Shown here: one piece after another, positions 23,615 through 32,562 of the stretch
Layout of the letters: the number at the start of each line of letters is the position of its first letter
Numbering within the stretch: position 1 is the first letter of the stretch
Assembly: GCA_003136395.1 (NCBI GenBank)
Contig: PLEH01000333.1
Coordinates: forward strand, 21,595-56,579
Direction: 5' to 3'
DNA length: 34,985 nucleotides
DNA from: Phenylobacterium sp.
Lineage (GTDB): Bacteria > Pseudomonadota > Alphaproteobacteria > Caulobacterales > Caulobacteraceae
Position numbers and translations under genes: made by a program
Notes under the pieces: generated by a model
Databases searched by the model: none
Told to the model about the DNA's origin: nothing
What the model saw: the letters and a program-made list of their open reading frames with translations, nothing else

Positions 23615-24471
23615 GGGCTCGACGCGAACATCACGTGGCCGCCGCGGGTGCGCGCGGGGTCGGGCGCGGCGCCGGGGCGGAAGTAGCCGCTCATCAACTC
23701 CTGCGGACCGAGGTCATCGATGTTGCTGAGGCCGCGCGCGGTCAGCTCGGCGTGCAGGTCGGCGGGTTCGAAATAGGTCAGGAAGGGCTCGCCGACGCTG
23801 GCGACGCCGGCGGCGCGCTCGGCCTGGGCGGCGCGGGCCTCCGGGGACAGGGTCTGCGGCGGATCGGAATAGTCGAACACCACCTCGCCGCCGCCGGGCA
23901 GGGCGCCGATCAGGCCAAGGGTGGCGAGCGCGGCCTCGCGGGTCAGGTAGGGAATGACGCCCAGCCAGGCGAAGAAGGTGCGCATGCCCGGATCGAAGCC
24001 GACCGCCGTGAGCCCGTCCATGAGCGCGTCGGTTTCGAAGTTGACCGGGGCGTAGGTCAGCGAGGCGGGAATGGCGATCCGGGTCTCGGCGAGGCGGCGG
24101 CGCTTCCAGGCCTGGGTGGCCGGGTGATCGACCTCGAAGACCCGGAGCCGGCCTTCGAAGGGATTGCGGTAGGCGAAGGTGTCGAGGCCGGCGCCCAGGA
24201 CCACCATCTGGGCGACCCCGCGGGTCTCGACGCCGGCCTTCAGATGGGCCTCGGCGATGGCCGAGCGGGCGGAGACGAAGAGGCGCATGCCGCGGTGCGC
24301 CTCGAGCGCCTTCGGGTGGAGCTTTGCCCGGACCTTGAGCACCATGCCGTAGGCGCCCAGGATGCGCAGCGCCAGCGGGTCGGCGAAGATGCGGCCCTGG
24401 TCCAGGAACTGGTGCATCGCCCGGTAGGCGGCGGCCCCGAGCGCGGTCTTGCTGGGTTCGGTTTCGTGCAT
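23611..24471 (-). CDS. Class I SAM-dependent methyltransferase, leucine-carboxyl-methyltransferase-like
   Basis: A 286-residue enzyme of the family described as TIGR00027/LCMT-like. The N-terminal helices (SKTALGAAAYRAMHQFLD, IFADPLALRILG) precede the SAM-binding motif QMVVLGAGLDTFAYR (88-102) and the acidic FEVDHP (Asp115). These are the standard signature of this family, which is widespread in actinobacteria and alphaproteobacteria and largely uncharacterised. The methyl acceptor is unknown. It overlaps the TauE-like gene tail to tail in a CTAG, so the two transcripts converge. A class B inverted repeat lies just upstream. Confidence 0.88.
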   Translation of the reverse strand: MHETEPSKTALGAAAYRAMHQFLDQGRIFADPLALRILGAYGMVLKVRAKLHPKALEAHRGMRLFVSARSAIAEAHLKAGVETRGVAQMVVLGAGLDTFAYRNPFEGRLRVFEVDHPATQAWKRRRLAETRIAIPASLTYAPVNFETDALMDGLTAVGFDPGMRTFFAWLGVIPYLTREAALATLGLIGALPGGGEVVFDYSDPPQTLSPEARAAQAERAAGVASVGEPFLTYFEPADLHAELTARGLSNIDDLGPQELMSGYFRPGAAPDPARTRGGHVMFASSP

Positions 24472-24547
24472 GCGATCTCCTCGCCCGGCGGGTGGCGCGC
24501 AGGATCGTCGGTCATCGCGTCGCCCGCAACGTCCACTCCCCTTTGAT

Positions 24548-24669
24548 CGTCATGGCCGGGCTTGTCCCGGCCACCCATGATCTCCGTGCTGAACGCGGAG
24601 CGTGGCGGCGGCGCGACCCCTCCTGCTCAACGGAGATCATGGGTTCCCGGCACAAGGCCGGGAATGACG
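24548..24669. repeat. Long interrupted inverted repeat, class B, copy 1
   Basis: Arms of about 39 bp, 24548-24586 (CGTCATGGCCGGGC...TCTCCG) and 24631-24669 (CGGAGATCATGG...ATGACG), surround a 44-bp centre. A close relative lies at 33456-33587. The element matches the widespread alphaproteobacterial CGTCATGGCCGGGCTTGTCC-type intergenic palindromes (known from memory). Confidence 0.75.
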
Positions 24670-24692
24670 TTCGTCAGGAGAGGAATGGGTCG

Positions 24693-25952
24693 CTAGGACA
24701 GGAACCGCTCGTGGCTCAAGCGCACCGGACTCCTCGAGCCCGCGCGGGGTTCGGACGCGGCGACCATGGGGGCGTCCATCACCTTCTTGAAGGCGGCGCG
24801 GAACCTGGCCATGTCGTCCGGCGAGCCCACCGAGACGCGCACGGCCTTGGGCCAGACCGGCCAGATGCGGCCGATATAGACCTTTTCCTTCTGCAGCCCG
24901 GCGATGACCGTGTGCGCGGGGCGGCCGGTGTCGATCATGAAGCAGTTGGAGACCGGGGATCCGACGGGCCTGTAGCCATTGGCCTTGAGCCAGGCGAGGG
25001 TCTCGACCCGGCTGTCGGCGATACACTTCTTGCGGGTCGGGATCAGCTCCTTGTCGGCGAGGGACGCCCGGGCCGCCGCCAGGGCCGTCACCGGCATGGC
25101 GTTCTGGTAGTAGGGCGTCAGCTTCTCCAGGAGGTCCGGCCGGGCGATCGCCACGCCGCAGCGGATGCCGGCCATGCCGTAGATCTTGGAGAAGGTGCGC
25201 AGCACGATGATGTCCTTGCCTGCCGCCACCTGGTCCAGCACGTCGTGCTCGTCGGAAAGGTGGATGTAGGCCTCGTCCACCAGCAGGATCGAGCCGGCCG
25301 GCTTGTTCTCGAGCGCCCAGAGGATCTCCTCGCGCGGGGTGATGGTGCCGGTGGGGTTGTTCGGGTTGACGATGTAGATCAGGCCGGCGTTCGGGTCGGC
25401 GGCGACCATGGCCTTCACGTCGTGGGAATAGGTCTCGGTCAGCGGGATCTTGTGGACCGTGGCCCTGGAGATCTTCGCCGCGGCGTTGGCGGACTCGTAG
25501 GACGGGTCGGCCATCACCAGGCCCCTGGCCGGCGAGGTGAAGGCCAGGGTCGTGTAGTGCAGGGGCTCGGAGGAGCCGGCGTAGAAGGCGATGTTTTCCG
25601 GCTTCAGCCCATGCATCGCGGCATATTCGTTGGTCAGAGCGTCGAGCTCTCCCAACCGGTCGTAGCGCCCGCCCAGCGGCAGGATCCTGGTGATCGCCTC
25701 GCAGGCGGCCTTGCAGGGGCCGAGCGGGTTCTCATTGGCGTTGATGATCACCGCGTCCGGCGGCAGGACCCCCAGCATCTGGGAGGCGAGCCTGGCGTGG
25801 GCGAGGCTGGCCTCGCTGACGATGGGTCCCGCGGCGGCCAGGAAGGCGGCGGAGCGCAGGAAGGCGCGGCGGCCCATGGCCGACGCGTTGCGGCCGGCGC
25901 GGAGGGCGGCGGTTTCGGTCTCGCCAATGTCGATCATGGGGGCTTCGGTCAC
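24693..25952 (-). CDS. Tat-exported PLP-dependent aminotransferase, HisC-like fold
   Basis: A 419-residue class I/II aminotransferase resembling histidinol-phosphate aminotransferase. It contains NANENPLGP, YAGSSEPLHY, NPNNPTG (Asn ~197), LLVDEAY (Asp ~226) and TFSKIYGMAGIRCG with the PLP-binding Lys256. The N-terminus carries a twin-arginine signal, GRRAFLRSAAFLAAAGP (Arg28-Arg29), so the folded cofactor-bound enzyme is probably sent to the periplasm. The GTG at 25952 is chosen because AGAAGGA lies 7 nt upstream; the upstream frame is basic and signal-free. Export means it is unlikely to be the biosynthetic HisC. It is followed upstream on the same strand by a periplasmic peptidase, which could supply amino-acid substrates. 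Confidence 0.88.
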   Translation of the reverse strand: MTEAPMIDIGETETAALRAGRNASAMGRRAFLRSAAFLAAAGPIVSEASLAHARLASQMLGVLPPDAVIINANENPLGPCKAACEAITRILPLGGRYDRLGELDALTNEYAAMHGLKPENIAFYAGSSEPLHYTTLAFTSPARGLVMADPSYESANAAAKISRATVHKIPLTETYSHDVKAMVAADPNAGLIYIVNPNNPTGTITPREEILWALENKPAGSILLVDEAYIHLSDEHDVLDQVAAGKDIIVLRTFSKIYGMAGIRCGVAIARPDLLEKLTPYYQNAMPVTALAAARASLADKELIPTRKKCIADSRVETLAWLKANGYRPVGSPVSNCFMIDTGRPAHTVIAGLQKEKVYIGRIWPVWPKAVRVSVGSPDDMARFRAAFKKVMDAPMVAASEPRAGSRSPVRLSHERFLS

Positions 25953-26128
25953 AGGCAGGTCCTTCTGTCGTCGCGAGGGGCGTCGAGCCGAGGTTGGCGA
26001 GCAAGCCCGGCGGGCGGCAACCGGAATCGCCGCCGCGCGCTCGAACAGGCTGCGCCTGTCCAAGCCGCAGGCAGACCGGGCGTATTCAGGTCAGGATAGC
26101 GCCCATAGCCAACGCGGGTGGGCGCGAC

Positions 26129-27538
26129 TCAACCCTCGTCGGCCAGCACCTTCACCAGCTCGGCCAGGTAGTCGCGGCCGGTCATCGCCGAGGTGACGGA
26201 CATGTGCTCGTTCAGCCCGTGGGCGCCGGAGCCCTCGGGACCGGACCAGAAGCCGGGCACGCCGTAGGTCGGGATGCCCACCGGGATCAGATAGAGGGCG
26301 TCGCTGGCGCCGGTGGACATGGTGGGGATCACCGGGACGCCGGGGAAGTATTTGGCGGCGACCTTCTCCATCGGGCCCAGGACCTTGGCGTCGAGCGGCG
26401 CGGGGGTGGACCTGGCGCGGATCGGCGGGAGCGGAATGAGCTTCACGCCCGGGTCGCCGATCGCGGCTTCGAGCTTCGCCTTGGTGTCTTCCATGGTCGC
26501 GCCCGGGAACATCCGGCAGTTGATGTTGGCGCCGGCCCGCTGCGGAAGCGCGTTCTCGGCATGGCCGCCGTCGAGCAGGGTGGCGACGCAGGTGGTGCGC
26601 AGCATGGAATGGAAGCCGCGGTCCTTGTTGAGCTCGGCCTCGGCGGCCTTGTCGGCGGGGTCTTTCGAGATCGCCACCATGGCCAGGCCCGCGGGGTCGG
26701 TGCGTCCGGCGCCGGCCTTGGCGAAGAAGGCGCGGGTGGTGTCGTTCATCTGCAGCGGGAAGTCGTAGTCGCGGACCCGAAGCAGGCCCTGGGCCAGCTG
26801 ATAGATGGCGTTGTCGCGGATCGGCACGGAGGAGTGGCCGCCGGGGTTGGTGGTCTCCATGCGGAACTGCTGGACGACCTTTTCGCCCACCTGGACGCCC
26901 TGGCTCTGCAGCTTGCCGTCCTTGTCGGCCCGCCCGCCGCCGCCCTCGTTGAGCGCGAACTCCGCGTCGATCAGCTCGCGCTTGTTCTTGGCCAGGTATT
27001 CGGCGCCGTTGAAGGCCGCGAGTGTCTCCTCGCCGCAGGTCAGCGCCAGCTTGATGGTGCGCTTGGGAACGTACTTCGTCTCCTTGAAGCGCATCAGGGT
27101 GTCGACCCAGGTGGCGTCGATCACCTTCATGTCGGCGACGCCGCGGCCGTAGTAGACGCCGTTCTCCTCGTTGAAGACGTAGGGGTCGCGGACCCAGTCG
27201 GCGCGCTTGGCCTCTACGACGTCCAGGTGACCCAGGAGCAGCATGGGCCGGGCGGTCTTGGACGAGCCCTTGAGGACGGCGACGAGCCCGCCCTCCTTGG
27301 GGTGGTCGGGGACGGAGAAGTAGGTGAGGTCGGCGTCGGCGAAGCCGGCGGACCTGAGCCGCGCGCCCATCTTCGCAGCGGCCACGGTGCACGAGCCGAC
27401 GGAGAGCGAGGTGTTGGTCTCCACCAGCTCCTTGTAGATCTCGCGGAAGCGGACCTGATCGGGTCTGAGGTCGGCGGCGACCGCCGTCTGCGAGAGCCCG
27501 AGCGCCAGCGCCGCGGCGCCCAAAATCCTGCCGAACAT
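26129..27538 (-). CDS. Periplasmic M20-family metallopeptidase
   Basis: A 469-residue zinc peptidase of the ArgE/DapE/carboxypeptidase G2 family with a Sec signal peptide (cleavage near AVA at residue 21). The metal site and catalytic residues are visible: GHLDVV (His104, Asp106), GRGVADMK (Asp136), TCGEET (Glu170 base, Glu171), NEGG (Glu198) and HGLNEHMS near the C-terminus. The dimerisation domain inserts at about 220-350 (NPGGHSSVP). It trims dipeptides or acylated amino acids outside the cytoplasm. It lies 176 bp upstream of the exported aminotransferase gene on the same strand; co-transcription is possible. Confidence 0.92.
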   Translation of the reverse strand: MFGRILGAAALALGLSQTAVAADLRPDQVRFREIYKELVETNTSLSVGSCTVAAAKMGARLRSAGFADADLTYFSVPDHPKEGGLVAVLKGSSKTARPMLLLGHLDVVEAKRADWVRDPYVFNEENGVYYGRGVADMKVIDATWVDTLMRFKETKYVPKRTIKLALTCGEETLAAFNGAEYLAKNKRELIDAEFALNEGGGGRADKDGKLQSQGVQVGEKVVQQFRMETTNPGGHSSVPIRDNAIYQLAQGLLRVRDYDFPLQMNDTTRAFFAKAGAGRTDPAGLAMVAISKDPADKAAEAELNKDRGFHSMLRTTCVATLLDGGHAENALPQRAGANINCRMFPGATMEDTKAKLEAAIGDPGVKLIPLPPIRARSTPAPLDAKVLGPMEKVAAKYFPGVPVIPTMSTGASDALYLIPVGIPTYGVPGFWSGPEGSGAHGLNEHMSVTSAMTGRDYLAELVKVLADEG

Positions 27539-27622
27539 GTCTCGAAATCCCCGAACCCGAATCCGGCGGCGACTATGTGCGGGATCGGGCGCGCGGGTAA
27601 AGCGCCGGGGCGCTTTGGGGCG

Positions 27623-28018
27623 CTATTTGAAGGCGATGGAGAACCTGGCGCCGACGAAGCGGCCGTGGGGATCGGTCCCGTAGGCGGCGGCGGCCCCGCT
27701 CTCGGTGTGGCCGGGCTGCAGGCCGCAGAGGAAGCCGAAGGACCCGGTGAGGTCGTCGCGTTTGGCGAAGCGGTGCTCCACGGCGGTCCTGGCGAAGACG
27801 GCGGTGTCGAGGGTGTTGGTCTGCAGCCTGGTGGGCGCCATGGGGTCGAGCGGATTGGCGAGGTCGGGGACTGCCTTGGCGGGCGCGCCGGCCGGGCTGG
27901 CGACGGGCGCTGCGCCGGCGGCGGCGAGGGCCGGCAGGGTGAGGTCCAGCGGCTGGGCGCCGGCCGCGCCCGCCACAGCGGTGAGGACGGCGGCGATCAG
28001 CAGGGTCTTGCAGGTCAT
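27623..28018 (-). CDS. Small secreted protein, possible outer-membrane beta strand end
   Basis: A 131-residue protein with a signal peptide (residues 1-21, ending AGAAGA), an Ala/Pro-rich low-complexity stretch to about residue 60, and a C-terminal domain with alternating polar/hydrophobic residues ending RFVGARFSIAFK. It contains a single mature Cys (GFLCGLQPGH). I do not recognise a family. The final aromatic-rich strand suggests outer-membrane or periplasmic association. Confidence 0.65.
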   Translation of the reverse strand: MTCKTLLIAAVLTAVAGAAGAQPLDLTLPALAAAGAAPVASPAGAPAKAVPDLANPLDPMAPTRLQTNTLDTAVFARTAVEHRFAKRDDLTGSFGFLCGLQPGHTESGAAAAYGTDPHGRFVGARFSIAFK

Positions 28019-28052
28019 CGGTCGCGCTCCGGGTCGGTCCCCTTAGAGCATT

Positions 28053-28259
28053 CTACGCGGCCCGTGGCGATATGGAGGCGCCCGGCGCGCCGCGCCGCGC
28101 AGTTTGGGCGTGCTGCTCCGCGGCCTCTGCCTTTTCCGCCATCCGCCGCCAGCCTCGGGCGGTTTCCAACAGGTGGTCGCGCAGAGCGGCGGTGGGCTGT
28201 TGTTCCGCGAGGCGCTGGACCATCGCCGCACTCTCCCGGAGCCGCTGCGCCTCGGACAT
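28053..28259 (-). CDS. Small helical protein of unknown function
   Basis: A 68-residue, charged, almost wholly helical protein (MSEAQRLRESAAMVQRLAE, ALRDHLLETARGWRRMAEKAE). Short proteins of this pattern are very common and uncharacterised in alphaproteobacteria. AGAGG sits 6-10 nt before the ATG at 28259, better than the longer start at 28322. The overlapping frame on the same strand (28043-28291) is Arg/Pro-rich and rejected. Confidence 0.7.
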   Translation of the reverse strand: MSEAQRLRESAAMVQRLAEQQPTAALRDHLLETARGWRRMAEKAEAAEQHAQTARRGAPGASISPRAA

Positions 28260-28370
28260 CTCAGACCTCTTATGTCGCCTATCCGACACATGGATTAACA
28301 TACGCCAGGAGACACCGTTCATGCGATTCGTGGCGGCGGTGAAATTCTTTCGGTGGCTGCGCCGCGCGGC

Positions 28371-29429
28371 TCAGTGCGGCAGCATCACGCAGGGCGGGCG
28401 CGGCGCGGCGGGCGGCGGACCGAGCGCGGCGGCGGGAATCGCCCTGGCCCAGATCGCCGGGTCCTCGAGGCCCAGGCGCCAGATGGCGACGCCGCGGACG
28501 TGGCGGGCCTCGGCGGCGGCGCGCTGGGTCCTGAAGGCGGCGGCGTCGAGATACCAGACGGTGTGGGTGTCGCCGAGCGGACCCTTGTAGGCGAAATGCG
28601 GATTGGCGGCGGGCGCCTCGCGCACGACGGCCTGGCCGTTGGCCTTGGCGAGCTGGACGGCCTGTGGGGCCGAGACCACCTGCGCAGGCTGGCCGGCGGG
28701 CCAGTCGTAGCCATAGGCGCCGAGGGCGACGACGTAGCGGGACGGGTCGGCTCGCCCGTTCTTGGGGGCCAGCTTCGCGTCGAGCGTCGTCTCCAGCCAG
28801 TCCTGGGCGGCGACCGGGCCGGGGGTGGCGGTGGCCCAGCACTGGTCGTAGGCCATGAGCACCACCGCGTCGGTGGCCTCGGAGAGCTGCTGCACCAGGG
28901 CCGGGTCGGCGGAGAGCAGGGCGGTGACCCAGAGCTCCTTGCGGAGCGGCCGGAGCGCCGCGCGCAGGCGGGTCAGAAGGGCCGGATAGGCGGCGAGGTC
29001 CTGAGGGTTCAGGTTCTCGAAATCGAGGATGTAGCCGCCGTAGTCCTGGGCGCGGGCCTGGGCCGTGAGGGCGGCGATGAAGGACTCGCCGGCCTTGGGG
29101 TCGGTGAGGGCGCCCTCGGCGGCGGCGGCGTCCCAGACGTTGTCGTGGGCGTTGGAGACCACGGGGAAGACGCGCGGCCTGCCGTGGGCGGCGGCCAGCG
29201 CCGGCGCCAGCGCCGGGTCAGGCTGCCAGCGGACCGTGCCGGCCGCGGAGTCGAGCGCGCCGGACATGGGGGCGAGCACGTCGAGCGCGCCGGCGTGCCT
29301 GACCAGAGAGGCGCGGGAGGCCTCGTCCCAGGGCAGGTAGAAGCCGACAAGCAGTGGCCGGGCCGCCGCGGCGCCGGCCAGGAGACCCAGCGCCAGGGCG
29401 ATGAGGAGGACGTGTCGGGCTGCGGCCAT
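28371..29429 (-). CDS. Secreted glycoside hydrolase family 18-like protein
   Basis: A 352-residue protein with a signal peptide (residues 1-23, AAA-R) and a (beta/alpha)8 barrel of the GH18 chitinase/peptidoglycan-hydrolase type. Family marks include the first strand LLVGFYLPWDEAS, the catalytic strand GGYILDFENLN (Asp136, Glu138), VVLMAYDQ and the last strand VRGVAIWRLGLEDP. Of the DxxDxDxE motif only the last Asp and the catalytic Glu remain. It probably acts on beta-1,4-linked amino sugars in the envelope or medium; similar domains also occur inside multi-domain polysaccharide-deacetylase/glycosyltransferase proteins. The 29429 ATG begins the signal peptide cleanly. Confidence 0.8.
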   Translation of the reverse strand: MAAARHVLLIALALGLLAGAAAARPLLVGFYLPWDEASRASLVRHAGALDVLAPMSGALDSAAGTVRWQPDPALAPALAAAHGRPRVFPVVSNAHDNVWDAAAAEGALTDPKAGESFIAALTAQARAQDYGGYILDFENLNPQDLAAYPALLTRLRAALRPLRKELWVTALLSADPALVQQLSEATDAVVLMAYDQCWATATPGPVAAQDWLETTLDAKLAPKNGRADPSRYVVALGAYGYDWPAGQPAQVVSAPQAVQLAKANGQAVVREAPAANPHFAYKGPLGDTHTVWYLDAAAFRTQRAAAEARHVRGVAIWRLGLEDPAIWARAIPAAALGPPPAAPRPPCVMLPH

Positions 29430-29462
29430 GTCGCGCCTGTCTAGGCCGGGCCGGGGCAAACC

Positions 29463-29492
29463 AAAAGGGGCGGCCCCGCGAAGGACCGCCCC
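29463..29492 (-). terminator. Intrinsic terminator after the large TonB receptor gene
   Basis: On the minus strand, a 10-bp stem (GGGGCGGTCC pairing with GGGCCGCCCC, one G-U pair), a TTCGCG loop and a TTTT tail begin 41 bp after the stop codon. Confidence 0.7.
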
Positions 29493-29532
29493 CTGGCGCT
29501 GGTTTGGAGGGCGGCGGGCTGGAGGGCCCGGC

Positions 29533-32500
29533 CTATCTGCGGATCTTGAAGCCCACGAAGACGAACCGGCCGATGTCGTAGGCCACGTCGTTGCCGGTGC
29601 CGATGACGACGGACGGGATCTCCTCGCCGAAGAGGTTGTTCACGCCGCCGAAGATCTCGGTCCCCTCCAGGTCGCCGCTCAGCCGGTAGCGGGCGGTGAC
29701 GTTGTGATAGAAGGTCGCCTCGGCGAACGGGACGTTCAGCGACTCCGAGTGGTCCGCCGCTGTGGAGTCGCGGACGAAGAGCGCGCCCTTTCCGACATAG
29801 CGCACCTGCCAGTCCAGGGTGAGCGGGCCCTGGGTGTAGGCCGTGTCGATCAGGCCCTTCAGGTGCGGCGTGCTGCCGGCCGGCACCGTGTTCGAGAAGC
29901 CGTTGTTCTCGACGACGCCTTCCTTGATGTGGACGTTGGTCGGGTCCGACTGGAACGGGAAGTCCCTCAGGTGGACGACATAGTCGGCCGTCAGGTCGAA
30001 GGACAGCCGCCCGTTGAGCGCCTCGGTGTAGCGCCAGCGGCTGGTGAGCGGCGAGACGTCGGTGGAGTAGCTGACGTGCAGCTCATAGCCGTCGGTGAAC
30101 AGCTTGGAGGCGTTCAGGAAGGTGGTGGAGACGAAGTTGATGTTCTGGTCGGGACCGCGCGTCAGCAGGTTGCAGAAAGCCGGGTCCAGACCGACGGCCG
30201 ATCCGAAGCAGTTGTTGATGATGTCCTGCGCGTTGACCTGGGTGATCGCCTGCTTGATCTTGATCGAGTAGTAATCGAGCGTGATCGCCAGGTTGGGGAC
30301 GATCGGCGGCTGGAAGACGATCCCGGCGGTGTAGCTGATCGACCTTTCGGGATCGAGATGGGGGTTGCCGCCCGTCGTGCCGGTGATCGAGGCGTTGGTG
30401 TTGGCCACGAAGCCGGTCGGCAGGCCCGCCGTCGCGCAGTTCTTGGCGAAGTTGACGTTGTTCTGGATGTTCTCCGCGCTGCACGGGTCGGTGATGTTGA
30501 AGAAGGTCGAGCTGGAGGGCAGGAACGCCTCGGTGATGTTCGGCGCCCGGATCGCCTGCGAATAGGTGGTCCGCAGCTTCAGCCAGGAGACCGGGCCGTA
30601 GGCGCCGGTGATCTTGTAGGCCCCGACGCTGCCGACGGTGCTGTAGTTCGCACCCCGGTAGGCGCCGTCCAGGGTCAGTTCCTGGAGCAGGGGCGCGAAG
30701 TCCTTGAGGATCGGCAGGCTGACTTCAACATAGGCTTCGGAGACATGGTAGCCGCCTGCCGAATTGGTGGCGAGGTTCTCGGTGTTGCCGGCCAGAACGA
30801 AGGGATCGTTGGTCTCCTTGGTGTGCTCGCGCCGGTACTCCGCCCCCACCGCAACGCCGACCGGACCGCCCTGGAGGTTGAAGAACCGGCTGGAGTCGAA
30901 GGTGGCGTTCAGGCTGGCGACCTCCTGGGTGAGGGTGTCGTTGGTGGCGAAGGCGCCGAAGGCATAGGCGAGCGCAGCCTTGCTGTTGACCAGCGAGGGC
31001 AGGCCGAAGGGGTTGTAGGGCACGCAGCCCGCCGCGGCGCCGACGCCATTCCCGGTCTGCGGCGCGGAGGGCACGTTGATGCGGCAGGCCGGCTGGCCCG
31101 TCGCCGGGTCGATCACCGAGTCCAGCGCCGCATTGAAGTTGTTGGTGATCGTCAGGTCCTGGTTGATGAAGCGGCTGTCGGTCTCGCCGTAGTTGAGCGT
31201 GGCGTCCCAGTTGATCTTGGAGAAGCCCGCGTCGAAGTCGCCGGCCAGGCCCGCCACCACCCGGTAGGTCCGGCGGCGGATGTCCTCGGTGCGGCCGGGG
31301 TTGGTGAACTTGCCGATGAACGGGTAGTCGCCCGGCGCGATGCCGGCCAAGCCGGCGCGCAGGTCTGGTGCGATGAAGGCGTTGTCCGGCTGTAGCTGGA
31401 AGGCGCCGAAAGAGAACGACGGCTGGACCGTGTCGCTGACGTCGTTCTGCACGAACTTGGCGTCGAGGGTCCCGCGCAGGTGGGCGGTGAAGTCCATGTT
31501 CGCCCGGAAATTGGCCCCCTTGGATTCGATGGGCGAAGACAGCTGGGTGAAGTCGTCGCCGAAGTAGCAGTCCTGGCAGTTGGCCGGCAGCTGGGCGAAG
31601 GCGAAACTGTTGAAGCCGGAGCGCGCGGGGACGGGGACCAGGTGGCCGTTCTTGTCGAAGGAGAACTGCGGCGCGAAGCTGGCGGCGTTCAAGAGGACGC
31701 CGTTGGGGGTGACCAGGTCCGAGCCGACGTTGGGCACGAAGAGGCTGTCCGGAATGCCGTCGTTCTTGATGGCGTTGGGGCTCGAATAGAAGCTGGCGTC
31801 GACCGGGCCCGAGAGGTCGTTGGGGTTGGTGATCGTGCCGTAGTTGTGGGCGTTCCTCAGCTGGTTGGCCTCGACGGCGTCCTCCTTGCCGTAGAAGCCC
31901 GCGATCACGAGGTTGAGCCGGCCGTCGAGGAAGGTCTTGCCGACGGTGATCGAGGCGCTGCGCTTGGCGCCGTAGCCGTCGTCGGCGCCGTACTGGGCGT
32001 CGGCCTGGAAGCCCTCGAACTTCTTCTTGAGGATGATGTTCACGACGCCGGAGACGGCGTCAGAGCCGTAGATGGCCGAGGCGCCCCCGGTGACCACCTC
32101 GACGCGGTCCACCAGCGCGGTGGGGATGGAGTTGATGTCGACGGCGTTGGTAAAGATGTCGCCGGCGACGTGGCGCTGGCCATCCACCAGGACGAGCGTC
32201 CGCGCCACACCCAGGTTGCGCAGGTCGATCACCGACAGGCCCGCGCCGTTGCCGAAGTTGTTGGAGTTGGCGCGCACGGTGCCGTCGAAGCCGACCGCCG
32301 GCAGCTTGTCGATAATGTCGCCCAGGTTCTGCGGCCCGGCGTTCTCGATGTTCTGGGCGGAGAGCACGGCGACGGGTGTCGGCTGCTCGAGGTTGGGTCT
32401 GGGGATGCGCGAGCCGGTGACCACCAGCTCCCCGACGTCCGTGGCCGCCGCCGCCGCGGTCGTCGACTTGGTCGTCTGGGCCCAGGCGCCCTGCGCCATC

Positions 32501-32562
32501 GCCAGGCCAGAGAGGAGAGTCGTGCCCAGAAGCACGCATCTTTTGGTAAGCTTCGAACCCAT
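29533..32562 (-). CDS. Large TonB-dependent outer-membrane receptor
   Basis: A 1009-residue receptor with a signal peptide (cleavage after AWA, residue 28). A TonB-box-like stretch DVGELVVTGSRIPRPN follows. The plug domain covers about 55-170 (QNLGDIIDKLPAVGFDG, LRNLGVARTLVLVDGQRH, VDRVEVVTGGASAIYGSDAVSGVVNIIL). The long 22-strand-type barrel contains PERSISYTAGIVFQPP and ends FVFVGFKIRR. This is the large Caulobacterales/sphingomonad receptor class that imports plant-derived sugars, oligopeptides or other bulky nutrients by TonB; the substrate is not evident. Cysteine pairs in extracellular loops (e.g. CQDC, and the DPCSAENIQNNVNF/NCA region) suggest disulfide-stabilised loops. Confidence 0.95.
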   Translation of the reverse strand: MGSKLTKRCVLLGTTLLSGLAMAQGAWAQTTKSTTAAAAATDVGELVVTGSRIPRPNLEQPTPVAVLSAQNIENAGPQNLGDIIDKLPAVGFDGTVRANSNNFGNGAGLSVIDLRNLGVARTLVLVDGQRHVAGDIFTNAVDINSIPTALVDRVEVVTGGASAIYGSDAVSGVVNIILKKKFEGFQADAQYGADDGYGAKRSASITVGKTFLDGRLNLVIAGFYGKEDAVEANQLRNAHNYGTITNPNDLSGPVDASFYSSPNAIKNDGIPDSLFVPNVGSDLVTPNGVLLNAASFAPQFSFDKNGHLVPVPARSGFNSFAFAQLPANCQDCYFGDDFTQLSSPIESKGANFRANMDFTAHLRGTLDAKFVQNDVSDTVQPSFSFGAFQLQPDNAFIAPDLRAGLAGIAPGDYPFIGKFTNPGRTEDIRRRTYRVVAGLAGDFDAGFSKINWDATLNYGETDSRFINQDLTITNNFNAALDSVIDPATGQPACRINVPSAPQTGNGVGAAAGCVPYNPFGLPSLVNSKAALAYAFGAFATNDTLTQEVASLNATFDSSRFFNLQGGPVGVAVGAEYRREHTKETNDPFVLAGNTENLATNSAGGYHVSEAYVEVSLPILKDFAPLLQELTLDGAYRGANYSTVGSVGAYKITGAYGPVSWLKLRTTYSQAIRAPNITEAFLPSSSTFFNITDPCSAENIQNNVNFAKNCATAGLPTGFVANTNASITGTTGGNPHLDPERSISYTAGIVFQPPIVPNLAITLDYYSIKIKQAITQVNAQDIINNCFGSAVGLDPAFCNLLTRGPDQNINFVSTTFLNASKLFTDGYELHVSYSTDVSPLTSRWRYTEALNGRLSFDLTADYVVHLRDFPFQSDPTNVHIKEGVVENNGFSNTVPAGSTPHLKGLIDTAYTQGPLTLDWQVRYVGKGALFVRDSTAADHSESLNVPFAEATFYHNVTARYRLSGDLEGTEIFGGVNNLFGEEIPSVVIGTGNDVAYDIGRFVFVGFKIRR

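Noticed and set aside
25994-28342. A 782-codon open frame on the plus strand (and similarly long ones at 17507-19291, 22789-24546, 24492-26099 and 29401-31395)
   Set aside because: Each lies antisense to, or in another frame of, genes with clear domains. Their translations are Gly/Arg/Val-rich without motifs, the usual effect of very GC-rich coding DNA.
28321-28590. Plus-strand frame MRFVAAVKFFRWLRRAAQCG with AGGAG upstream
   Set aside because: Good ribosome-binding site, but after the first ~16 codons it is the antisense of the GH18-like gene with low-complexity translation. A very short peptide cannot be excluded, but there is no further support.
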